A stretch of DNA of 64,000 nt from Nemertoderma westbladi. Its lineage: Eukaryota; Xenacoelomorpha; Nemertodermatida; Nemertodermatidae. Shown piece by piece: positions 25,215-34,169 of the stretch; position 1 is the first letter of the stretch; the number at the start of each line of letters is the position of its first letter. The notes below the pieces were generated by a model, which searched no databases, was not told the DNA's origin, and was given only the letters and a program-made list of their open reading frames with translations. A program made the position numbers and the translations under genes. The DNA lies in the NCBI GenBank assembly GCA_032718475.1, contig JAUCBJ010001542.1:1-64000 (forward strand), given 5' to 3'.

Positions 25215-26240
25215 CCTACAAAGTAAAAACCGAACAACCAACAACCGAAAATATCAACAAGGTTGAGAAAGCTAAGGAAGATTTTAAATTGGCCTACAAC
25301 ATCAGCCAGGAGAAGTACATACAGGATAAAACAAGGGGTGAATCATTTAGGATGGGGGGTACAAGGGTGAATCATTTAGGATATGCCGACGACTTGTGTC
25401 TTTTATCGAATAGTTTATTTGGGTTACAACGATTAATTAACGTAGCTGAACGATTTGCATTTTTTAATTCTATATTATTTAATATGAAGAAAACAAAATG
25501 TTTGTGATGTATATCTATATGGTATTAAAATTGATGTAGTTGAAAAATTCAATTATTTAGGGCATATAATTCATAGCAGTGCAGATGATGATTTTGACAT
25601 AAAGAGGCAAACACAGTGCCTGTACGCCAGAGGTAATCTATTAGCTAGGAAATTTGGTGCTTGTAGTAATAAAGTAAAGCTAACACTGTTTAGAGCATTC
25701 TGTTCAACAGTTTATTGTAATGCTTTATGGGCTAAACGAAATTATTCAGGAATTGTGCATAATAAACTCAGAATAGCGTATAACAATTGTTTTAGGTTAC
25801 TTTTTCATATTCCGAGAGTAACAAACGGTGAACCAACTAGTATTAGCAGCGCATTCGGGCAATTTAATGTTAAAATGATGGTTCATATTAGATACATGTC
25901 AATTGTAAGTTTATTTAAAAGAGTTGATAAGACTGATAACAAAATATTGAGTACAATTACTAATGTATGCCGTCTGGACAGTACATCCAGAATAAGGGAA
26001 ATGTGTGACCCTAAGACTTGGGTTTAAGTTGTAATTTTTTTATCATTTTTGGTCATATTTTTCGGTTATCTGTTTTGTTTTGTGTATTTTTACTATATTG
26101 TTTTACAACCAACCTTATTGTGCTTTACGTTGTTAGCCTGACTGTGTATATTCTGTCTGTTTGTTTGTATATGTGTATTAGTACAGTATTTTTATGGGCC
26201 AACTGGGCCTGAAATAAAGCCAATAATAATAATAATAAAA
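25215..26240 (+). mobile_element. LINE fragment with YADD box and (AAT)n tail, broken frame
   Basis: An upstream piece (25250-25330) reads KVEKAKEDFKLAYNISQEKY, like the charged linker between endonuclease and RT. It is followed by a local 22-bp duplication (GTGAATCATTTAGGAT twice, 25338-25382). The RT then begins directly at the palm: HLGYADDLCLLSNSLFGLQ, FNMKKTKCL, a stop at about 25505, then another frame with VEKFNYLGHIIHSSADDDFD, LYARGNLLARKFGACS, VKLTLFRAFCSTVYCNALW and RIAYNNCFRLLFHIPR up to a TAA at 26025-26027. About 200 bp of 3' UTR ends in GAAATAAAGCC and (AAT)n at 26222-26237. Family clear, clade not determined. Inactive. Confidence 0.8.
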
Positions 26241-26538
26241 ACTGAAGCAATTACAATGGAGTTACTGTGGAGGTCGCAATGAGGTCTGGTCGGAAAAGTT
26301 GTGCTAAGGGGTGCCTCAATACTGAAAGTCCTGAATAACGTGTTGGTAAATGGAAAGATCACTTCAGCAACTTGCTTGGATTTACAGACCATTATTGTAT
26401 GTTTGCAACCGGATGCTAAAAGGGGAAAAGCCACCACCAATTTGGACTACAATTTTCAATTAAAGATTTCAACTAAAGCCCCTCCCTAATAAAGCCCCTC
26501 CCTAAGTCTATCCCATCATAGTAGACATGTACCGTACT
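26241..26538. other. Spacer with a short duplicated motif
   Basis: A 62-codon open frame (26301-26489) has no recognisable content. TAAAGCCCCTCCCTA occurs twice in tandem at 26473-26504. It separates the preceding LINE tail from RTE-like copy B. Confidence 0.4.
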
Positions 26539-27980
26539 ACAAGAGTCCCACTAGAAATGAAAACAAATAAGTTGGTGCCAGTTCCCAAGAAGGGCAACCT
26601 AACACTCTATGGTTCTTTTCGGGGAATCTCATTGATCTCGATAGCTGCAAAGCTATACAATAGAATTCTATTAAATCGCATCAGGGATACCATTGAGAGA
26701 CTGCTCCGTGGAAATCAGAATGGGCTCCATAAACGTCGTGGGACCATGGAGACCATTTTGGCTTTTAGAAGGATAGTTTAAGAGTTATCAAAAAAGAAAG
26801 ACAGGCATTTGGCTGTTATCTTTGTTGACTTCTTCAAGGCCTTTGATTCAGTCTCTCGCTCACGTATGTTCAGCATACATTCATTATATGGGATTCCTGA
26901 TGAAATTATTGCAGCAATCAGATCAGTATACGATGGTTCGACAACATTTGTGTCCACTGTTGACGGTGACACAGAACCATTTTAAGTGTTATGGGGCGTC
27001 CTCCAGGGAGACACACTTGCACCATTCTTGTTCATAATTGTTGTTGACTATGTTCTACGCATGTCCTTAGATCATCATAACGATGATGGGGTGATGATAA
27101 CTACTCCACCTACTGGCTCCAGAAGTCGAGGAAATCCTGCCAAGTACCTAACTGATCTAGACTTTGCTGATGACTTAGGAGTACTCTCAGAATCACTAGA
27201 GGGAGCCCAACGGCTCCTCAGCTCATTAGAACATGCTGCTTCTAGTGTTGGTCTTTTTAATAACTCCAGAAAGACCAAAATTTTGATAGTTAACTTTGAA
27301 AGTCATCAGCAAGTCTCTGATCGGATGAGCATAAGCTCAAAAGATGGTATGCTTGAGCATGTGGATGACTTCTGTTACCTGGGATCATGGATCCGGAAGT
27401 CAGGTGAGGACTTTCGAATACGTAAGGGAAAGGCATGGGCAGCTTTGAATAGGCTTTCCAGGATTTTGAAGTCACCGAGAATTAATCGGAAACTTAAGGT
27501 CCGGTTATTTATAGCAGCAGTAGTTCCAGTACTCCTCTATGGGAGTCCATGCTGGGCTCTAACTGCTGAGGACACCAAATCTCTGGATGGCACATTCACA
27601 AGAATGCTACGCCGGGTTCATTGTGTCAAGTACAATGCACACATCTCCAACCAGACACTATATAACATTGGAGGTGTCTCATTGGTTCCCCCAAGCTTGA
27701 CACTAGAACAAAATCGCCTCCGTTTCGCAGGACATTGCTTTCGCCGTGAGGACCAGCCAGTGCATAATGTTGTACTTTGGCAGCCTTATGGAGTGAATAA
27801 GCATGGTGGACAGTCCATGACTTTCTTGAGACGCATCTTAAAGGACACTAGCCTTGAAGATGCGGATGATCTAGAAAATGTCATGGGTGATAGGGAGTTG
27901 TGGCGGTGCAATTTTGTCGATAAGCCGGTACAGCATTCTTAAAAAAACAGCTGCAATGCAGCATGCCGATTCTAGTAGTA
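26539..27980 (+). mobile_element. RTE-like non-LTR retrotransposon, 5'-truncated copy B
   Basis: Same extent and content as copy A from ACAAGAGTCCCAC to the TAG tail (27973-27980). Two Glu codons have become TAA: one at about 26778-26780 (after FRRIV) and one at about 26983-26985 (before VLWGVLQGDT). A 3-bp insertion lies at about 27103. From 26986 to 27942 the frame is open: LQGDTLAPFLF, LDFADDLG, YLGSWIRKSGED, LLYGSPCWALT, LRFAGHCFRRED and the true C-terminus CNFVDKPVQHS. That segment lacks copy A's 2-bp deletion. The insertion is antisense within the receptor intron. Inactive. Confidence 0.9.
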
Positions 27981-29320
27981 AGATAGGAGACCTTGGTGTA
28001 CCAACAAACTATCATGGGATCTGTGTGCTTGTGGTAGCTGCCAAAATATATTACAAAATGATTCTATATAGAAGTAGATCTCACAAAGAGAAACTGCTGC
28101 ATAACAGCCAAAACATATTTCGACCAAATAGATCAACAATAGCTCAGATACTTGCACTATGGAGACTTATTGAAGGAATTAAGTCATAGAATCTACCTGC
28201 TGTCTTGACTTTTGTGGACTTCAAGGAAGCATTTGACTCAATCCATAGAGATAAAATAGATCTAGACCTGACAATAGATTTCACATAGAGCTTATGGAAT
28301 ATCAGAGGAAATTGTGAATGTCATTGGATTATTATTTTGTGACATATGTGACATTATATTGTGACACAGAATCTCAGGTACTCTGGTGAAACTGAATTCT
28401 TCTCAATCCTGGCTGGTGTAATGCAAGCTGGCACATTGGCACCATTACTATTTGTAATTGTACTTTTACGCAATGTGGAAGACAAATGGTGAAGATCTGG
28501 GATTCACAGTACAACAATGCAGACGTAGTAGATATCCGGCAACTACTGTCACAGACACCGACTTTGCGGAGGACTTCACCCTGCACTCTAATACGCTAGA
28601 AGATGCACAGCTTTTACTGAATAAAGTGGAGAGGGGTGCTATGGAGATTGGATTGCATATAAATGCTACCAAGACTGAATTCATGACCTTTAATGTTGAT
28701 GGAAACTTGAAAACAATTGATAATAATCAAATAAGGAAGGTTGACGACTTCCACTACCTTGGGTCATGAATAGAGTGTAGCAAAAAAAGACATAGAAGAT
28801 AGGAAAGCAAAGACATGGGTTGGGTAGCTCTATCAAAAATGGATACCATCTGGAAATCAGATCGCTCAAGGCACCTGAAGAGTAAGTTCTTTCGAGCCAC
28901 AATGGAAAGTGTACTTTTATACGGGGGTGAGACCTGGACACTGACTAAATCACTTGAACAACGAATTGATGGTTGCTACACAAGACTAGTAAGGGCAGCC
29001 CTAAACATCAGCTGGAGACAACACATGACAAACGCCGAGCTTTATGGTACAATACCACCTGTATCAACCACCCTCTGTGAACGCAGATTAAGATTCAGTG
29101 GGCACTGCTGGAGAAGTAAAAACGAGGTCATACCAGATATACTTTTAAGGCAACCAACACATGGAAAGCGTACCTGTCAACGGCCGGCTATAACATATAT
29201 AGACCAACTTGAAAGGGATACTGAACTTGAGAGAAATGAAATTGCAACAACTATTGAGAATCAGGAAGCCGGGAAGGATCTCATTTCCATTGTCCGACTT
29301 CGCTCAACCTAATAGTAGTA
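27981..29320 (+). mobile_element. Second RTE-like family, decayed copy
   Basis: Begins exactly at the end of copy B with KIGDLGVPTNYHGI (the equivalent of the KKG block in copy A). AAKIYYKM, FRPNRSTIAQILALWRLIEG, a stop at about 28187, FVDFKEAFDSIHRDKI and further stops follow. The palm box reads TDFAEDFTL: the first catalytic Asp of FADD is Glu. Later parts are well kept: EIGLHINATKTEFMTFN, VDDFHYLGS, a stop at 28767, then WKSDRSRHLKSKFFRATMES, LLYGGETWTLTKSLEQRIDG, ALNISWRQHMTNAELYG, RRLRFSGHCWRSKNE, TYIDQLERDTELERNE to a stop at 29310. TAGTAG follows at once. This is a different family from copies A-D but of the same clade. Confidence 0.85.
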
Positions 29321-29385
29321 CCGAGGTTTTCCGGAGCACTAATTCCAATGGTGTCACTCTCAAAACAATCTATACTAATTTTGGC

Positions 29386-29626
29386 ATTGGTTGGCATAGG
29401 TATATTTGGCATGTTGGCATGTGTAGTTGGCATATGTGTGTAGTTGGAATAGGTGTAGTTGGCATGTGTGTGTAGTTGGCATAGGTGTAGTTGGCACGTG
29501 TGTGTAGTTGGCATATGTGTAGTTGGCATGTGTAGTTGGCATATCTGTATAGTTGGAATATGTAGTTGGCACGTGTGTTTATTTGGCATATGTTGTTGGC
29601 ACGTGTGTGTGTGTAGTTGGCATGAG
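29386..29626. repeat. Degenerate 15-19-bp minisatellite (TAGTTGGCATATGTG type)
   Basis: About 14 imperfect copies of TAGTTGGCATRTGTG, with unit length varying by GT dinucleotides. The open frames across it are periodic artefacts. Confidence 0.85.
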
Positions 29627-29964
29627 CTTTGATTGCTTAGCAACCATCTTCAAGGTTGATTAGCAACCCATTTATTTGCTAGTAACAGTACAACAGTAGA
29701 GTGTAGCAGGCCTACTGTAGTAGCGTCCGTTCACCTTTGCTACTTAGCTCATAGGCCGTCATTGTTGTCGGTAGCGCCCATACCTGATACCTGCGGTAGC
29801 TGATTATTTTACAATTTGCGGTAATCATAATTATATAGTTGAAGACATTAATTTAATCAACAATATTATAACACATTACTACAAAGAAGGCCACACTCAA
29901 CGATAATTATTTAATATTTTGTCAAATAATCAGGGCATAATAATTTCAAGTAGACGAGTACACT
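29627..29964. other. Spacer, nothing recognised
   Basis: AT-rich in its second half. It lies upstream of the integrase-core pseudogene and may contain its decayed 5' part, but I cannot support that. Confidence 0.35.
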
Positions 29965-30960
29965 CTGTGGTCGATTGCGTGAACTCAGGCTGAATCACCG
30001 AAATACTGGTAATAATTTTGATTATGATATGGTTGTTAATGCCGTTACATCACTGATTTATGGTTCTTCGTCATGTTGGGGGATATTGGAGTGTCTGGCA
30101 TCAATTAAAACTTAAGGCTATTCATGTTCCCCAATCATCAGTAGCCATTATATTATGTACACTTTGTCCAGAGGCAAAAGAACTCCGGAGTCATCATCGA
30201 CTTTAGAGCCGCCAGTACTTCAATATCAATATAGTGGTATGTGGTGGGTATGATAAACTTAACCTTACGGATTCCCAATCCACGCGGCATTGTGCTATTG
30301 ATGGTTGGTCTCGTTATATTTTATGGCTAAAAGTCGTCATTTCTAACAATAACCCTAACAATATATGTTTTTTCTTTTTGGAAGCTTTACAACTATATGG
30401 GTGTCCCATATAGGTTAAAACTGATCGGGGCACTGAACATGGCGGTGGTGGAAGCTTGTTCAGGATGATATAGACGCCCTCAGATACATTGGTTCTCACA
30501 GGAATCAGTGAAAAGAGGGGTGGTGGACTGGTGGTCCCATTTGCGGAGATCGTGGGGTAATTACTGGATGGATTACCTGGACCATGGACCATGGACTGGA
30601 TGGATGGACTTAGTGGGAACAGAGACTTATGATCCTTCCAATGAAGTCAAGAGCGACATTATGTGGTTTTGTTTTAATCAGTTGATCAAGTCCGAGCTCG
30701 ACAACATCGCCTACCACTGGAATACCCATTATATCCATAGATCGCGAAGGAACACCATACACGGGCGACCGAACTGCAATACTGCAGTCACAGTCACCTA
30801 CAAGTTTTTCCAATACAATGGAGTTCTGTTGTTACCTGAGACAACAGTTTGGGTGGAACACTCCTTAAACTGGTCAAATAGCGCTCCTGCAGTTTTAACT
30901 TATAAAGGATCTCATGAACTAATATTGATATTGATTAGCCAGATATCAGACCCAATGGGG
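29965..30960 (+). pseudogene. Integrase-core (DDE) domain gene, degenerate
   Basis: Pieces in three frames follow the order of the eukaryotic integrase-core family typified by GYR.MW, (WH.)DGYDKL, IDG.SR..WL..., R.DRGTEN, WW..LR and HWN.HRIR.SR...GRP. Seen here: GRLRELRLNHR (about 29970), YWSVWHQLKLKAIHVPQSSV, GYDKLNLTDSQ (about 30243), AIDGWSRYILWLKV, SNNNPNNICFFFLEALQLYG, then a stop, VKTDRGTEH, a stop, GVVDWWSHLRRSWGNYWMDY in a new frame (30508-30981), SDIMWFCFNQLIKSELDNIA and YHWNTHYIHRSRRNTIHGRP. The Asp expected before GYDKL is Gly, and the Glu expected in the RIE block before WW is Val. Family: host-like integrase-core genes or transposons known from fish, amphioxus and cnidarians. Dead copy inside the receptor intron. 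Confidence 0.75.
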
Positions 30961-31300
30961 CCAGCTTGGTGTGATCAGTAAAGGTTGGTGCAAGCCTTGA
31001 AGCCATGTGTTTCAATAAGAACCCAAGTCGTGGTTGTTTCACCTACTATATCATCGATGGATGACTTTTAGTATGAGTAAATGAGTAAATAATTTTAGGT
31101 TTGATTGTTTTTGAGTTGCCATTGGATACCATTGGAATCAACACAACACTCCTGAAAACCTCAATCGAACATAAATGAATAGTAAATTAATTGCATTTTG
31201 AAGTTTTTAAATAGAAATTACTTTACTCTATGTATGTATTGGTGTGAACAAATACATATAAAGATACATATATACGTATTTTACAGATCGATATACTTAC

Positions 31301-31397
31301 AGAGAAATGATATTGAATCCGAAGTAGGAGGCATTTGCTCAGATACCATCAGCAGAAAAACGATCATAGCGAGTAAAACTGTTGTTTGTAATCCAAT
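31301..31397 (-). CDS. Nicotinic acetylcholine receptor-like subunit, exon with the M2 pore helix
   Basis: On the minus strand the exon follows GCTTTACAG (acceptor) and precedes GTAAGT (strong donor): 97 nt, entered in phase 0, left in phase 1. It encodes TTVLLAMIVFLLMVSEQ, the pore-lining second transmembrane helix, then MPPTSDSISFL, the M2-M3 linker. The exon starts at helix position 1', so the charged Glu at -1' would be in the upstream exon. Conserved pore residues are present: Thr 6', Val 7', Leu 9' (the hydrophobic gate), Val 13', Glu 20'. Position 2' is Gly rather than Ser/Thr. TSDS is typical of alpha7-like and other nicotinic subunits and differs from anion-channel types. It joins in frame with the M3 exon at 24758-24954. 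The M1 exon should lie at higher coordinates but I could not find it. Confidence 0.9.
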
Positions 31398-31561
31398 CTG
31401 TAAAGCAATAATTAAAGTAAAAAGTAAAAATAGGCTGGGCCACAGGTGCATTATACTGCATGCGACACCTGCAGCAGGGGTGTAGTATATGAGATCTGGC
31501 AGATGAGCCACTTGCCAGTGGCAGGCCATACTCGGTGGATCCATTGTAACCCCACTTTGAA

Positions 31562-31585
31562 CCCCCCCCCCCCCCCCCCCCCCCC
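31562..31585. repeat. Poly-C tract (24 C)
   Basis: A run of 24 C in a short C-rich stretch. On the coding strand of the receptor it is a 24-G run about 165 bp before the M2-exon acceptor. Confidence 0.95.
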
Positions 31586-31803
31586 ACCTTGTGGAATGAC
31601 AAACCAGGGTGTGGTGAGCGAGGCTTTTAGTGATCTTATCTCTTTGATCACAAATTATGTATAAAAATGAGAAATTTATTAGCTTGAAAACAATTTAATT
31701 TTAACTTACATATTGAATACTTGCAACAATATTATAGATAGGTTAACTCCACAATAACAACAACAGGAAAAGACAATATACCATGGAATAGCTACTACAC
31801 AAC

Positions 31804-32337
31804 TTATATATGTTAGCGGCTGTGTTTGGAATCAGGTTTACTTAATAAAGCCTAAGCTTTGTTAAGAAAACCGTTCGAAATCAAGAAAGCCTAGGCATTC
31901 ATTAGATTCCACACAAAGCCTAGACTTTGTTACGTATTATGTATTAGTGAGTTTCTTTATTGAACAGGCTTTTTTTAAGGAATGCCTAGGCTTTCTTTCT
32001 ATTTACACTATTACTATTACTTTTACTATTTCGCTGATTGATCATAAAGAATGAAATTCATATCTATCGGATGTGACATTAATATTTTTATTTTATATAA
32101 AATTAGTTCACAAACGATCAAACTAGTTTATTACAGCATATTCGAGCATATGCTAAAATAGTCTAATGAATCACTCTTTGTTAACATAACCTAGAATTTC
32201 AAGGCTTTCTAAACAAAGCTGTCCATTATCAAGAAAGACTAGTCTTTGTTTAGAAAACCTAGATAATGTTTAGAATTTAAAGAAAGCCTAGGCTTTGTTA
32301 AAAAAGCTTGATTCCACACAAAGCCGCTGACATATAA
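31804..32337. mobile_element. MITE-like element with about 55-bp terminal inverted repeats
   Basis: The left end begins TTATATATGTTAGCGGCTG and continues TGTTTGGAATCAGG; the right end reads backward as TTATATGTCAGCGGCTTTG, TGTGGAATCAAGC. The inverted match runs on through an AAAGCCTARGCTTTG block. Inside, the palindrome AAGCCTAGGCTT or close variants recurs near 31845, 31889, 31917, 31984, 32230 and 32287, so the transcript or single strand could fold in many ways. There is no coding capacity. A clean target duplication is not visible; the ends themselves are TTATAT/ATATAA. Confidence 0.75.
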
Positions 32338-32546
32338 CTAAACAACAATACAGCAAAGAATCAAACTTTTACATCCAGGACACCACCTAGCGGAATCTAT
32401 AATATTTTGAATTACCAGTATCTCTAAAACCATGAGTAAAACCATAAGGCTAAGCCAATATACTCTTTATTACTCGTTGGGGTTAAATCTAAATTTGGTT
32501 TGAATCTTGAAAATTTGCAGTAAGTTGATAATTTTTTTCATCTACA

Positions 32547-33075
32547 TTGTCAATAATCATTATAACATATAATCATTATATAGTCAACAATTTGCTTTGC
32601 AATATCTGTTATCTATGGTATCTATGGCTACCAGTTGCAAAGAGGATCTGTTATAAGCAGATTCTGTTATGCTATAAATGTTTGAATGGCACTGGACCAG
32701 AATACTTAAAGAGTCAGTTAACGAAAGTTGAACCAGTGCGCCGATTGCGGTCTGAGACAGCGGCCTGTATTCAGGTGCCTCTTGTCTCCTCAGCATTGGC
32801 ACAGCGTGCTTTCTACGGTGCTGTCCCAGATCCATGGAACAGGCTTTCTGTTGCGATTAGGCCGTACAAAGGCCTGGAACTGGGCGATTTTAAATCAAAA
32901 CTAAAGACTTATTTATTTAATAAAAGTTCCAGTACTATTATAGTTGTGCAGTAAGCCTAGTATTAATAGTTGTAACAGCGTTTAGTTCGGTCAGCTGTAG
33001 GCGCCCTGATAAGATCATAAGATCTCTAAGGGCGCCTGCATTAACAAATATAAGTGCTATTATTATTATTATTTA
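32547..33075 (+). mobile_element. L2-like LINE, C-terminal coding end and 3' UTR
   Basis: The open frame to 32954 has KRICYKQILLCYKCLNGTGP, YLKSQLTKVEPVRRLRSE, VPLVSSALAQRAFYGAVP, DPWNRLSVAIRPYKGLELGD and FKSKLKTYLFNK. This is the standard C-terminus of L2/Rex/CR1 proteins (I..KILLL.YKCL.G.AP.YL, RAF...AP..WN.LP..IR, F...LKT.LF). After the stop come about 100 bp with a strong stem-loop and a terminal (ATT)n at 33058-33073. In the UnaL2/ZfL2 elements a 3' stem-loop followed by short repeats is what the reverse transcriptase recognises; the arrangement here matches. Confidence 0.85.
32999..33037 (+). promoter_or_regulatory. Perfect 9-bp stem-loop in the L2-like 3' UTR
   Basis: AGGCGCCCT (32999-33007) pairs perfectly with AGGGCGCCT (33029-33037) around a 21-nt loop, 20 bp before the (ATT)n tail. 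Likely the RNA hairpin used for template recognition in retrotransposition. Confidence 0.75.
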
Positions 33076-33169
33076 TTCAATATCTTAAATTTCAATCTCA
33101 GAAACAAAAATTAAAAAAAGGTAGTAGAGATGCGATATATACGATTGGATAGTTCTTTTTACAGAACAC

Positions 33170-33842
33170 AAGCGAACCCAGTAGAACACAGTAGAACACA
33201 GTAGAACACAGTAGAACACAGTAGAACACAGTAGAACACAGTAGAACACAGTAGAACACACTACAATACACCCCGAACACAAGCGAACACACCCCAACAC
33301 AGTAGAACACACTACAATACACCCCGAACATAGGCGAACACACCCCAACACAGTAGAACACAGTAGAACCCAGTAGAACACAGTAGAACACAGTAGAACA
33401 CAGTAGAACACAGTAGAACACACTACAATACACCCCGAACATAGGCGAACACACCCCAACACAGTAGAACACACTACAATACACCCCAACACAGTAGAAC
33501 ACACTACAATACACCCCGAACATAGGCGAACACACCCCAACACAGTAGAACACACTACAATACACCCCGAACATAGGCGAACACACCCCAACACAGTAGA
33601 ACACACTACAATACACCCCGAACATAGGCGAACACACCCCAACACAGTAGAACACACTACAATACACCCCGAACATAGGCGAACACACCCCAACACAGTA
33701 GAACACACTACAATACACCCCGAACATAGGCGAACACACCCCAACACAGTAGAACACACTACAATACACCCCGAACATAGGCGAACACACCCCAACACAG
33801 TAGAACACACTACAATACACCCCGAACATAGGCGAACACAGC
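33170..33842. repeat. 51-bp minisatellite with a nested 10-bp repeat
   Basis: About nine copies of a 51-bp unit (CAGTAGAACACACTACAATA, then CACCCCGAACATAGGCGAAC, then ACACCCCAACA), most regular from 33415 to 33840. Its first ten bases, CAGTAGAACA, are separately amplified at 33178-33260 and 33357-33420. The long cysteine-rich minus-strand frames result from a period divisible by three. Confidence 0.93.
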
Positions 33843-34169
33843 AGTAATTAAAATCAGCACCAAAAAATAGCGCACTGGGAAAAGGAACGGCTGAATTCAT
33901 AATGCTGTAAGAAGGCAATTACATTTTTAAATTAAATGATTGTATTCTACATCCTCTAAATAAATTACTCTTCGTTTATCTTGTAACCATGGAGAATTGC
34001 CTTCCTATACAGTCACACCAGTACAGTCCGATACCGGTCCGGTATGCTGGTATGGGTGGTATACAGGTATACTATACGGCTCCGGCAGTACGGTAATATT
34101 AGTCACCAGAAGAAGAAGACCCTTAACATTAGATAGAGATTGACTGTCTAAGGAACCGATAGGTCTGGT
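33843..34169. other. Spacer, nothing recognised
   Basis: Unique sequence between the minisatellite and the inverted half of the RTE-like insertion. It contains alternating GGTAT/ATACC motifs at 34030-34080 but no gene. Confidence 0.4.

Larger units (their letters stand above)
24955..31300 (-). other. Receptor intron between the M2 and M3 exons (6346 bp)
   Basis: Donor CTCT|GTAAGT at 31301/31300 and acceptor TTTCCATAG at 24955-24963 (minus strand). The codon split by the intron is T|CA and restores Ser followed by Gln-Tyr-Tyr. The intron is filled with transposon remains in both orientations: an RTE-like 3' end, a LINE RT fragment, RTE-like copy B, a second RTE-like element, a minisatellite and a degenerate integrase-core gene. 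Confidence 0.85.

Noticed and set aside
31339-31651. Gly-rich minus-strand frames near 31.5 kb
   Set aside because: The Gly run is the poly-C tract; only the 97-nt M2 exon inside this region has splice sites and family similarity.
33085-33918. Cysteine-rich 277-codon repeat protein on the minus strand
   Set aside because: The 51-bp period explains two open minus frames at once; neither has a signal or domain I can support.
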